The notes under the pieces were generated by a model. It ran no database searches. It was not told where the DNA came from and worked only from the letters and a program-made list of their open reading frames with translations. From contig JACGCN010000007.1 in assembly GCA_014905825.1 (NCBI GenBank), positions 124,001 through 188,000 of the forward strand: a DNA stretch of 64,000 nt, read 5' to 3'. The DNA comes from Lyophyllum atratum. Its lineage: Eukaryota; Basidiomycota; Agaricomycetes; Agaricales; Lyophyllaceae. Shown piece after piece: positions 48,087 to 58,200 of this stretch (the first letter of the stretch is position 1; each line of letters begins with the position of its first letter). The translations under genes and the position numbers were made by a program.

Positions 48087-48515
48087 ATGTCAATTTTATT
48101 CATGACGGCTCACAGGGCGCAGGGGCTGACCGTTCCACCTCCTCAGTGCCGCGCATTCGTCTCGCCACCGTTGGATCCCGCGGCGTTTTCTGGGTGCGGG
48201 AAAGGTAAGTTGAACCGTTATTTGTCACGCGCTGTTTTTAATGTTGCTTCAGTTCCCCGCTTAATCGCAGCTGTCCAGGCGGTTGGAGGGACGTATACGA
48301 TTCGCTTCGTCGATGTAGCGAACGTAGAGGGCGGTTATAAAAAGCAAAGGAAGTTGAGGATCATAGTCCCTTCCGATGCGTTGGTGCATTTGGTGGAGTG
48401 GCTCCTCGAGATGGATGGGTGGAAGGACATGACCATCGACGCCGACGAGAAGTACTCCGACGTCCTGGCTCGGATTATTCTTGAAGCCGGCGGGCGCGAG
48501 GTACCCAACGCGTAG
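48087..48515 (+). CDS. Hypothetical protein, family D copy 1
   Basis: Two exons: exon 1 MSILFMTAHRAQGLTVPPPQ to FSGCGK, then an intron (48205-48251) and VPRLIAAVQAVGGTYTIRFV. The core LVEWLLEMDGWKDMTIDADE matches the gene at 50654-51301 (VKTLLQMEGWKRMAICADR), and both continue with LxR...G.R..VP. No domain was recognised. The first exon contains the peptide MTAHRAQGLT. This is nearly identical to helicase motif VI of Helitron/Pif1 proteins, and the Helitron at 55241 has MTSHRAQGQT. So the 5' end may have been captured from a Helitron. The divergent gene C-family and D-family copies around it suggest repeated local shuffling. Confidence 0.5.
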   Translation: MSILFMTAHRAQGLTVPPPQCRAFVSPPLDPAAFSGCGKGKLNRYLSRAVFNVASVPRLIAAVQAVGGTYTIRFVDVANVEGGYKKQRKLRIIVPSDALVHLVEWLLEMDGWKDMTIDADEKYSDVLARIILEAGGREVPNA

Positions 48516-48659
48516 TAGCTATGGATGTATTTAGTCTGCCAACGTGTACAACAAGTTGCCCGAAGTTCTGCCAAGAACTGTCACTTTTCACACTCTAATT
48601 TTACACTCTAGCTCAGTGGTATCAACCGCGCGTCCGTGACCGTTGTCCCCCTTCTATTT

Positions 48660-48988
48660 GTTCACTCTCTCCCTGGCTCACCATCCGGCGCCCGACTGTT
48701 CGATCCTTTAGCTTGGGACGCGCCCTCTGGCCAGACAATTAAATGGTCGTGGAGCGTGCCGCGACCTTGGGATTCCACCACGCCAAAACGCCCTCGGTAT
48801 CTAGTGACACTTTGCAATGCGCCCTCTGACCAGACGAGTAGATGATGGTGAAGCGTGCCTCGACCTTGAAATTCCATCACGCCAAAACGCCCTTGGTATT
48901 CAGCGATAACGACCCCGTTGCCGTCCAAGTCGCTGTTATCGCGTGACAAGTTCGCCTTGCAGCTTTGCGTGTCCATCAATTGACACAC
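48660..48988 (-). pseudogene. Remnant of a second Helitron Rep domain
   Basis: A minus-strand frame reads DLDGNGVVIAEYQGRFGVME, then FQGRGTLHHHLLVWSEGALQ. It then repeats the block as VESQGRGTLHDHLIVWPEGA. This corresponds to the HUH-nuclease motif region of Helitron Rep proteins; the intact element at 55241 has ENQGRGTLHAHMMLFLEGAL. The copy has duplicated 99 bp (33 codons; units start at about 48720 and 48819). It lacks all other domains, so it is not functional. Sequence differs enough from the intact element to imply another Helitron family. Confidence 0.8.
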
Positions 48989-49544
48989 GCGTGCACCTGA
49001 AAAAGTACATTAGCTTTGATCCACAACGTCACGTAATACGCACACCTTCAAATGACATCTCCCGGTACCAGGCTTTGATGATTCGCGGAAAAAAGAGCGT
49101 AGGGTCACAAAATCGCGGCTGCGACGTTAAATACCAACTATCTCGACTCCTATTTCAAGTCCTGTGCCCTCCTCCCTCCTTAGCACCGTCTTACCCCATG
49201 ATTTTCGTCTGAGTCACACCGGTCAACCATATAACAGGCGCTCGCTTGAGACGCCAGCCCTCGAATGGAAACGCCGGCGTGCCGAACGATTGGCAGCCTG
49301 ACCGACGCCAGTGGAGCCGAATCATTTATGTACGCCACTATGTCGAACACCGACAGCGTAGATCAATTTGTGCAGTGTTCAAACGTCCGCTCATGTCAGG
49401 CCCTTTTCGCACCCACGTGAAAGTGGAATGAGGCGGTAGCGCGTGTTTCGCGCAGTGCTGTATAGGGTCCGCAGGTGCGTTCCGACTAGGGGCCGGTGGT
49501 CCTGCATTTCAACCATTCCGCGCAGGTCCATCGATCACGCTTCT

Positions 49545-50094
49545 ATGGAACCCATGGACATTTACGACGGTGGTTGGGAGGAATTTTTCGATGTGCATCG
49601 CATAAGCCGCAGCATTGAATCTCATTACCCAGTGAGTACACCAGCCAGGTCAAGTACCAGCTCCGTTATTGATGCAGGAACAGCGGTACCCGCGCATTTT
49701 TCGCGGGCTCGTCGTTGCTGTACATGGACCGTACGAGCCCACGATGGTGCCCGTGCCTGTAGATTTTCATGTTCGTGGCGAACACGGCATCGATGATCTC
49801 AACACCGCCATTTGGGTTGGAACGCCGCAGAACGAACTTCACGTTTGCGACCTCTCGGGGCACAGAACGTACTTTGACCGGTACCCTGTCGACAACGAAT
49901 TGCTGCCGGATCCATTCACTATATACTGGGCGGATCAGCGCGAACATGGCGAGCCACGGAACCGTGTTATTAGTACCTTATGGGGTGTCGACATTCTTGG
50001 AAACGTCCTCGTTGTGAAAAACAGCAGTCGTGATGTCGTCGTCAACGCCCACAAGTCCGACATACCGATTGCAATCCGATTGTTGCAGCAGTAA
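49545..50094 (+). CDS. Hypothetical protein, family C copy 2
   Basis: The start at 49545 (MEPMDIYDGGWEEFFDVHRI) is followed by an intron (49632-49677, GTGAGT to ATGCAG) that joins ESHYP to EQRYPRIFRGLVVAVHGPYE. The body reads TMVPVPVDFHVRGEHGIDDL, TPQNELHVCDLSGHRTYF, then PDPFTIYWADQREHGEPRNR and GNVLVVKNSSRDVVVNAHKS, ending AIRLLQQ. Intron position and order of conserved words agree with the gene at 44637-45224. No signal peptide, membrane segment or known domain. It looks intact. Confidence 0.55.
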
Positions 50095-50429
50095 GTGCTG
50101 AATGTGCCGTGCGCCGGTTGGCAAACTAATGTGTGACATAGGGCCCTTCACTTGCGTTGTGTAGGCTAGGAGTGTGGGGACGTTAGCAATGTGCCATTCA
50201 CCGTTTCGGCGAAGTTGAGTCAGCGCTGGCCCCATGCAGATCGAAACACCTACCTCACCAATATCAACGGCGTTTCGACGTTCGTTCGTTCCCAGTCTTC
50301 CATTCAATCCGGACAGGTGTATCAAACATGACCACGTTAACGAGTTTGTGAACGTTCACATGAGATACAACCCTTCAAGTCATAAATACAACGGCCAAGA
50401 TACAACAGAGAAAGGCGCTGCAGCCCTCA

Positions 50430-50640
50430 CTACAAGTACAAGTCCCAAACACGATATAAGTACATGTCCTACCCGAACACGATATAAGTACAAGTCCCAA
50501 GCACGATATAAGTACAGGTTCCAAACACGATATGAGTGCAGGTTCCACACACGATATAAGTACAGGTTCCGCCCACGATATAAGTACAAGTCCCAAACAC
50601 AGCTTCGGCCCACGATATAAGTACAAGTCCCAAATACAAA
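50430..50640. repeat. Minisatellite with 22-23-bp unit
   Basis: About nine contiguous imperfect units built on CACGATATAAGTACAAGTCC, with variants in the last third (ACAGGTTCC, ACATGTCCT). The repeat sits between family C copy 2 and the 3' end of family D copy 2. Confidence 0.9.
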
Positions 50641-50653
50641 AGCCAAATTCAGA

Positions 50654-51301
50654 TCACTTCACTCCGCCGCCGCCGTTCGCAAGACCAAGTCCACCCAAAC
50701 CGTTTCTGGTGAGCAGCTGCAGACGTTGGGCTTGCGAATCCAGAGCTCGACTTTGCGTCGACAAACATTGGCCGGTATGACCTGTAAACGAATGAGGGCG
50801 GTTACACACCCCCGGCAGAAGACGTACCGCCGTCACTTTGTCCACCGGAGCAGCGGATGATCCCGTCAAGTCGGGGGTTCCTGCCACCGGCGGGCTTCTC
50901 CTGACAGCGCCTTCGCCGATCACCATACGCTCCAGGCCGGTGGCCATTATATCCACGGGTCGTTCGCTCGAAAACGAAGTCTCAGCCGTCGGCACGATTT
51001 TCCGGGCGCCACGCTTCCTGAACACCGTGCGCTCTAGAGCTGTTACAGATCGCCTGTCTGCGCAGATCGCCATACGTTTCCAGCCTTCCATTTGTAACAG
51101 AGTTTTGACCATTCTGAGCAAGCGGGTGGATGAGACCTTGACCCTCATTATCTGACACCATTCATCACCGACGGCGCCAACGTAGATGGCCGCGACGCCG
51201 CCGGCCGTTTGAACCATGTCCAGGAGACTTTGCACTGTGAACGTGGTGAACGTGGTGAACTCCGGAAACACATTCATCTCACCTTCAACGGTATCGGCCA
51301 T
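50654..51301 (-). CDS. Hypothetical protein, family D copy 2
   Basis: The start at 51301 (MADTVEGEMNVFPEFTTFTT) leads to the shared core: VQSLLDMVQTAGGVAAIYVG, then VKTLLQMEGWKRMAICADRR and RGARKIVPTAETSF. The C-terminal third is rich in R, S, G and P and has no counterpart in copy 1 at 48087-48515. Its end at 50654 abuts the minisatellite, so the last residues may be recent additions. The only match seen in this window is the other copy. Function unknown. Confidence 0.5.
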   Translation of the reverse strand: MADTVEGEMNVFPEFTTFTTFTVQSLLDMVQTAGGVAAIYVGAVGDEWCQIMRVKVSSTRLLRMVKTLLQMEGWKRMAICADRRSVTALERTVFRKRGARKIVPTAETSFSSERPVDIMATGLERMVIGEGAVRRSPPVAGTPDLTGSSAAPVDKVTAVRLLPGVCNRPHSFTGHTGQCLSTQSRALDSQAQRLQLLTRNGLGGLGLANGGGGVK

Positions 51302-51705
51302 AAGCGCAGACGGTTTGACTCCGGTATCGTCCAGTTCCCAAGGATTTGGCCGCCGTTAAATACCTGTTGGCGACACCCCTTAATCGCAGGCGCGGCCTGT
51401 GATAAGGTGGAACCCGCATATCCCGTGTTAGAAGTTACACAAAGCTCGTCACCGACCCACGCACCCCCGAAAAATCGCGATTGCGGTTCCTCACCAATTT
51501 CACGCACACCGCTCCAGATTTCGTGACGGGGGCGCCTTTCCCCTGGTACAACGCACCGTTTGCTGTCCATCACATTTTTATTGACGATCAAGCCACGCGG
51601 CGATGGGCCATCTGGAAAAAGTCAACCACTTCGGACGCGTTTTACACTCATCTGAAGGAGAAAGATATAAGAACAATCAACCAGTCAGGCGGGTATGACA
51701 AGCGA

Positions 51706-52139
51706 ACGTTGTAACCCAGAGGCGTGTTCTCCAACGACAGCCCTGGTAAGAAACGGTATTCCACCGCGGGAAGGGTGACCATCCCGTCCGTCAGGCGAAG
51801 CTTCAGCATGCCCCTGGGATATTTCGGAATAGGTCCTTCCCCTGCGATCTGGTTATTCCATTCCTCCCCTTTGTCGTCACTTCCCCATCCTGGACTCTTT
51901 CGTTCCCCGCCTTTTTTGTTTGATTTAGGTTGAAAGCCCTCACGCCTAACTTCCACCAACATATGCATGCCCTTGAGCGTCGTTTTTGTCGTACGTCGCG
52001 CGACATCGGCTGGAAAGGCTGTGCCCAGATTACACTGCAATATTTCGTTTTCTATGGCATGTACAAGGCGCTCAAAATCCTTATTTCAATCATGCCCAGC
52101 CGCGGTTGTCATCCAGTCATAGCATTCCTGCAGCCACGC
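51706..52139 (-). pseudogene. RMI1-like (RecQ-mediated genome instability 1) fragment
   Basis: RMI1 is the OB-fold partner of topoisomerase III and the BLM/Sgs1 helicase. This fragment begins AWLQECYDWMTTAAGHD (52139 downward), the segment expected soon after an RMI1 start. It continues after an in-frame TGA (52086-52088) with DFERLVHAIENEILQCNLGT. The OB-fold words GPIPKYPRGMLKLRLTDG and FLPGLSLENTPLGYN follow. The N-terminus, the TGA position and everything after LGYN are missing or broken. It is a gene piece rather than the cell's RMI1 gene. Confidence 0.65.
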
Positions 52140-53169
52140 CTGCGCACAACACAACCGCGTCGAGTAGTGCAGTTATGAGTTTTCCGGGTCTACACGCGGA
52201 TGTCTGAAGTGATCATCTACCCATTGAACTACGAGTGACGTGACCGGCGTGAAAGAGAACGGAATCAACGATTGGCGTTGTACAAGGTGTCAACAACGTA
52301 TAGAGTCGCGCAGCCTGATGGCGGTCCAGGAGAAACAGTGAGCGGCTGTTTGCACGTGTCATGCGCTAGGGTTAGAGCTGCACGTTACTTTAGGGCAAGC
52401 GCATTCCGTGCCGGACATGATACGTTGTCATTACTAAACCTCTTTTGAAACCATCCAATGGTCTACTGGTTTAAGCTGACAACAGTGACGGTGCCATGAC
52501 ATTGACAAATTCGTCAGTTCGACTCTGCGATGTTACGTTTTTTTTTCGCCCGCGATCCCAACCGGTAGTTGCCGCACCCAAACGCCTGCCATGAACAGCA
52601 GTCGGGGGGCAATTGACGCACGTTCCGCCGCCTTGGCTTCACACTCTTTGCCTGTTCCCCATTACCGGTGCCACTCGTTACTTTAGTCGCCCCCCTCCGC
52701 CCGTTTGAACGCACACGACATTTACATCGTAGTCTTGCTAGTGCTAGTTCATGATCATAATAAAAGCCGCGCAGTGCAAGCGAAAGCGGATCGCACATGG
52801 GCGTGAACACATGGACCTCGGCGGGGACGAAAGACAGTTCATAGAATCCACGTGGCATACAATGCGGGAGAACACCCGCTAGGAGGTGGAGCCCCCGACC
52901 CACGGCCGAGTGTACTGGAGCCGACGAGTGTGCCGATTTTGTGGAAGTGAGTTTGGCCAATGCTATCCATTTTGAAAACGCTCATCAGGGGGACCACGAT
53001 GACAGTAACGTAACGATGGTTGGGCATCGCCAGCCGTGTTCATGTCTAAAACGATAATGATTGCTACTACAAGTACATGAAGGGAAATGCGACCTAGTCC
53101 AAGTTACAGTAGGCAGAAAAGCAAAATGTTGTACACGGTTCATAACATAAGAATCGCTCGCCACTGCTA
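52140..53169. other. Intergenic, accessory island
   Basis: About 1 kb. A 148-codon minus-strand frame (52514-52960) has no resemblance and is not called. A word near 52381-52406 recurs near 39102, marking dispersed repeat sequence. Confidence 0.4.
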
Positions 53170-54807
53170 TCACTCCATCATCAAATCCTCACCAGCGGCA
53201 ACGACGACCGTCTTTTTGTTAACGCGAGCCGCCTGGGCCTTGCCTTTGCCCTTCACCTGAGCGCGGTCTTTCGCAACAGCCGATGTGGACGCCACAGGTG
53301 ATTTTCCAGCATCCGGTGTGGTAGAGACAATGGTGCCGGATGTTGACGCCACGGGTGACCCAGAAGCGACAGGCCGACCGCTGTCCAAACGAGCCTTCTT
53401 GTTGACCTTAAAGTTGGCGAAGGCGTCGCACGGTGGGCGCTTGTTCGAGCCCATGCTGGAGTCGGACGAAGATCCGCCTGATGAACTTCCGCCGCGAGAG
53501 GGAACGGAGGGGCGAACAGGAACAACGAAATGTTCTTTGGAGAAGTCGAGAACACGAATGCTCTGAGCATTGATTTGGTACACCTTCGAACCAGTCGCAT
53601 TAGCACTACAACGAGACCGGACGAGGTTGAGATGTACACACCCGACGTTCAGCCCCCCCGTTGTCTCGAAGCAAGAACGCGTGAAGCGTGGCCTCCGCCA
53701 TGATCAGGGTGCCCGGACGCAACGCGGAGTAAATGTCTGCGGGGTGGATGAGTTGGTCGTCGGGGTCCCGAATGTCCTGCTGCACGAGCTTGTTGTGGAC
53801 GATGGAAAAAAAAGGACCGCCAAAGTCTGGCAACACAGTCGGTTCATAGTAGGAACCGGCGGTGATGGTGGCGGATACAGCGCCCTCTGGTGCAACGTGA
53901 GCCACGAGGCTTCGTGGGGGAATGATCCACGCTTACCTTCATCTGTTGCAGGTGGCACAGGCGCCGTCTTGACAGCACGTTTCTTGATTCGAGAGCCTTT
54001 TCCGGCGCCGCCGTTAGGATTCTGGCGTATCGGCCCACGTCGTCAGTCACCCCTTGCGTCGTGAAAAGTGAAACGCTCACGCGGTATTTCGGCCCAATAT
54101 GAAGCGTGATCAGGTCCTTCACATCGACATTGTTACCCTTCCGATTTCTAATCCACTCTTTGATTCCCCCGGCCTGCGGTAAAACGTCATCACACAGCTG
54201 CAATCCAATACGATCTGACCAACCCATTTTGCAGCTTTCTCCTCCGCCTCTTCGTGTTCCCGGATCTCGTTCAATGTACCCAGCTGATTGTGATAGAGCG
54301 CGTCAACGATCTCCGGCGCAAGTGTGGGCCGTCCAATCACGATGACATCCTTGGCCTTGGAGTCGTCTCCCAGCGGCTCAAACTGCATAACATACTTGTC
54401 AGTGGAACCAACGAATGACGAGAATTCGAAGCCCTTACTTTTCCTCCCGGTTTTCCCCCGTAGTGGTTGCCTTTGGCACAAAGGATAGTGCCCGCCGCAG
54501 AAGCCTGCACTTCTCCGAACACGCAGGCCTTGAACTCGTCCCCGTCCCGGGTGTCGGTGTACGTGTAATTCCCTGACCAATTTTGGATGTCGCGCCTAAA
54601 GTCAACGTCGAGAGAGGCATTCGCCAGCGCGCGGTGCTCCATTGAGGTAAACCCATCGGCGACATCGTCGTACACGCCGTTGACGACCCTCTCTTCGTAG
54701 ACGGCATAGGCCTCCGACGGTGAACAGGGTCGGTCGAGGACGGGAGAAGGTGAGCGGGCAGTACTGGAAGAAGGAGTAGCGGCAGTGGTGGGAACAGGCG
54801 ATCCCAT
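53170..54807 (-). CDS. Hypothetical protein (family F), nuclear-type tail
   Basis: A multi-exon gene starting at 54807 (MGSPVPTTAATPSSSTARSP). Exon 1 continues to GNHYGGKPGGK. Splicing (GTAAGG to ATGCAG) joins FEPLGDDSKAKDVIVIGRPT and LYHNQLGTLNEIREHEEAEE. Further introns join AGGIKEWIRNRKGNNVDVKD and SRIKKRAVKTAPVPPATDEG, then SYYEPTVLPDFGGPFFSIVH, DIYSALRPGTLIMAEATLHA and YQINAQSIRVLDFSKEH. The C-terminus is low-complexity and basic (KARLDSGRP, KVKGKGKAQ-like), ending EDLMME at 53170. Similar proteins with an ALRPGTL block and a YQINAxSIRVL block occur in Agaricomycetes with no known role. One of its exons has been copied to 35766-35845. One splice junction near 53620 could not be fixed. 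Confidence 0.55.
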
Positions 54808-55240
54808 TGTAGGCAGACAGTAATGACTATCCAGGCTCGTAGTCCCTCGCTTTTATAACACCTTCCATAGGGGTGACGGAGTTCAACGCCGCTCGAAAAG
54901 GAGGATTGCCAAGTGTCAAGGACGAAACAGACCGTCCCAGTATTTACCTGCGTGCTTTATTTGAGACAACAGACGAGTGCCTTGCGCGGCGCTGCGTAGG
55001 AGACACGTTGTTGGTGAACATTTGGTCGCGAAAATACCGACGTGGCTGTCCTGTTCACGCTGCTGCGCCTCAACCTGACTCTGTACATCAACCGTAACGG
55101 ATTGCGACGTTGAAAACGACCGTTGGCGAGGGGCGTAAAGGAGCACCGGCAGCCGCAGTATTCACGCGCCTTTCAGGCAGCCGGCCAGGAAACAAGACTG
55201 CGCGTAAAACAAACAGGCCAGCGCAATATTCACGCGCTTT
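54808..55240. other. Region between gene F and the Helitron frame
   Basis: About 430 bp. Near 55157 and 55222 there are two direct copies of a 20-odd-bp word containing TATTCACGCGC and TTTCAG, 65 bp apart, the second at the Helitron stop codon. The 3' terminus of the Helitron must lie in or left of this stretch, but I could not fix a CTRR end and hairpin. Confidence 0.4.
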
Positions 55241-58200
55241 TCAGACAGGAGGCAACACAACGGGACCAGGCCTTGAAGCAGGGGCGATAAGGAGCCCGGG
55301 GTTTTCATCCGCAACGACATGTGCTTTGCGCTTGTGGATCCGTGGACCCGGGGGTGGGAGCGGTAGGGGCGCGTTGGAAGTAGGACGTGTGAGGCGCGGG
55401 CGCTTACTGGGATGGCTGGGTGCCATGCGCCGTTCTGCCGCGTCCGGCCGCGAACGCTTTCTTTTGCCAGGCCCTGGATTACCGTCAACAACGCTTGGGA
55501 CGATCGGTTGCGGGTGAGTCAAATGGTTGCCGGCAACACGCGCGTCCCCGACCGCCCTTTTCTTGACACGAGGTGCCGCGACTGCCACCGTCTCTGACGG
55601 CGCGTCGGCCCCCCGAGCGGATTGCAGGCGGTCTAGCAATTCGCTGACATCCTCGCCGCGTTCGAGGTGAGGGGCCTCATTCTCGTCATCTACGAGTTCA
55701 TTCATATTCTGAAGGATCGACGTCGCTTCCGACTTTTCATCCTCCGAACCCCTGACGACCAGTGTTCGCAACCGCAGGACTTCGATCCTTTTCTTTTCTT
55801 TGCGGCTGTCCTGCGATAACCGCACCTTTACCTTTTTCGCATCGAAGTCCCGGAGGATGATGAGGCCTTCGAGCGACGTTGCGCGAGAGACCATAACATA
55901 TGGCGCTTCAGTCCCTCTACAAGACGCTATATCAACAATGACGTGCTTCATTGTCTGCCCCTGCGCCCGGTGGCTTGTCATTGCAAAGGCTGGGACCAAT
56001 GGCACTTGCGTGCGATGAATGGTGTGGGAGGTCCTCCTGTACGGATGGATAAGTGAGAACGAGACACTGTCGGCCACAATAGGCATTTCCTGGGGCGCCA
56101 ACTCTGCCATGGGCTCTGCAGACGATGCCGGGATGTGTACAACACATGATGTTACATGCCTGCTTTTGTGAGCGCCGACCGTATAACGGATGCTGCGCAC
56201 CGTTCCCTTGCTCCCATTGACAATGCCACCGTCGACGTCGAAGTTGTGGGAGACGAGAACGGGCATGCCTATGACCAGCGGCAATCTCCCCAGCCGGTAT
56301 TTTGTCTGTGTCGACGACAATCCGCGCAGCTTCTTCATCAGGTGAATGTCGCGGACGACCTCTTTGTCCCTGCCACCGCGATCTGTTGGATAATACCAAT
56401 GAAGTTCCTGCCCGGTTTCTCGAGCGAACTGCTCAGCGGCGCGTTCATTGATGCCGTCTTTCAGGGCGTTGTTATAGACAATGACAGGTGCGTCGAGCCA
56501 CTCTTTTGCAGTACGATCGAACGTCTGGGGACTCATGATCCGTGATTTCAGCGTCTCCACATCCTCGCTTGTGCATGCCCCTTCTCGAAGACGTTGGAGC
56601 AGGTCAACGAAGCTGGCGTTGGCAGCTCCTGCTTGTCGATGCTGTTCGTGGAGGCACACAACGGTGCGCACGGACAACCAGAGTACCCTACCCATCATCA
56701 CTTCCTGGCTAGCAGCCCCTCGCCCTTTCGTTGTCACATTAGCATACAGCCGTGTCTCTCCAACCGGCGGCAATTGCGCGAAATCCCCAGCGAAAATGAT
56801 GTTGATGCCCCCGAAAATACTCGCATCCCCCTTGGCTTTCGACAGCGCGGCGCTCATTTGACACAGGAATTTACATCCGACCATGGAAACCTCGTCGACA
56901 AACAAGAAGTCTATGCCTTCCCACATAGCGTCCAGGTCCTCATGGTTCACATTGTCAGAGTTCTGACGTTTGGGGAGACCCATGCACAGTGCGGCATGAA
57001 TGGTCATACCTTCCACGTTCTGGGCGGCGATACCCATGTACGAACATACCCGCAACCGGCGGGACTGACGCCGCCTCTCGAAAAACTCACGAAGCGCGTT
57101 CAGTACCCGAGATTTACCCGTGCCTGCCGGGCCACCGAGAAACATCCGCAGCGGTTTGGAGGATCCATTATCACGCGTCATGTAGCTTTGTTCACCTATA
57201 ATTTGGAAGGCGCGTGCCTGCTCAATGTTGAGCGTCCAGTTTTTGATAATATCGTCAATGAGTGCTTTGGCGTCGCTTGACGATTCTGCCGCTCTTGGAT
57301 TGACGATTATGCGCGGTCGCAGCGATGCATTGCGGGCACGACTGGCATCTGCTGCGGAGCGGCACTCGATTGTAGGGCGCATTGGTGTACGGGTAGGGGC
57401 AGGACCAGTTGACTGGACAGGCTGTTTTTGGCACCTCTTCTTAAACTCTCTTCGGCGGGTGTCGTAAGCCTTGTTCCATGCCCGTTCCATGTGATCGTCA
57501 TCTACGACTCGCGTGCGTTCCGGGGATAAATCCGTTAAAGGTTCCCTCTCCGCAGTAACAAAAAGGCCACCCTGCTGAGCTTCTATCAAACAATCGTTCA
57601 CCTCTTGTAAACTGCTTTCCACACGCCTTGACTGGCAGTCTTCTATCTCAACCATATGTCCAAGAATCTCGTCAGGGTCGAGTTCAGCGCCAGTCATATC
57701 ATCCACTGCGCTTGCGCTTCGAGTCAGGTCACTGGAAAGGTTCACGTCCTTGCTGCGCCGCATGCGGTTCGCGTAGTGTTCATCCCTTTCATCTCTGCAC
57801 TCATGGAGGATCTGTATATTGTCCATGATCTCGAGCATGCGGGGTTCCGTTTCGTGCGAGCCCAGAATTCTTTCAAACGCGTCGCACCACGCCTCATCTG
57901 ATGACCGCAGGTTTCCAGAATGCCTCCACGGATGAAAGAAAATCAACATCAGGCGGTGGTAGCGTGCCAGTGCATGCTGCTTGTCGCGACGGGGAAGTGC
58001 GGGGCCTATCGGCACCACCACGAACCTTTGCAAAGGCAAACGCAAGACATGATGATGGGTCCTCACGTTCTCATGTCCATGTTCAAAATCAGACTTGGGA
58101 CGAATACGCGACTGGTCACTCATCAGTTCCTTCGCCAGAAGTACATGGTCCTCGGCCCCATCGCCGCCATCCTCATCAAATGGCAGAGAATGTTCACGAA

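Noticed and set aside
50430..50640. CRISPR-like array
   Set aside because: Units are contiguous with no unique spacers and the genome is eukaryotic; it is a minisatellite.
52514..52960. 148-codon minus-strand frame
   Set aside because: No domain, no paralogue in the window and no splice support; not enough to call a gene.
54808..55240. Helitron 3' terminus (hairpin plus CTRR)
   Set aside because: Several short palindromic GCGC words occur but none is followed convincingly by CTRR; cannot be fixed without a second copy.
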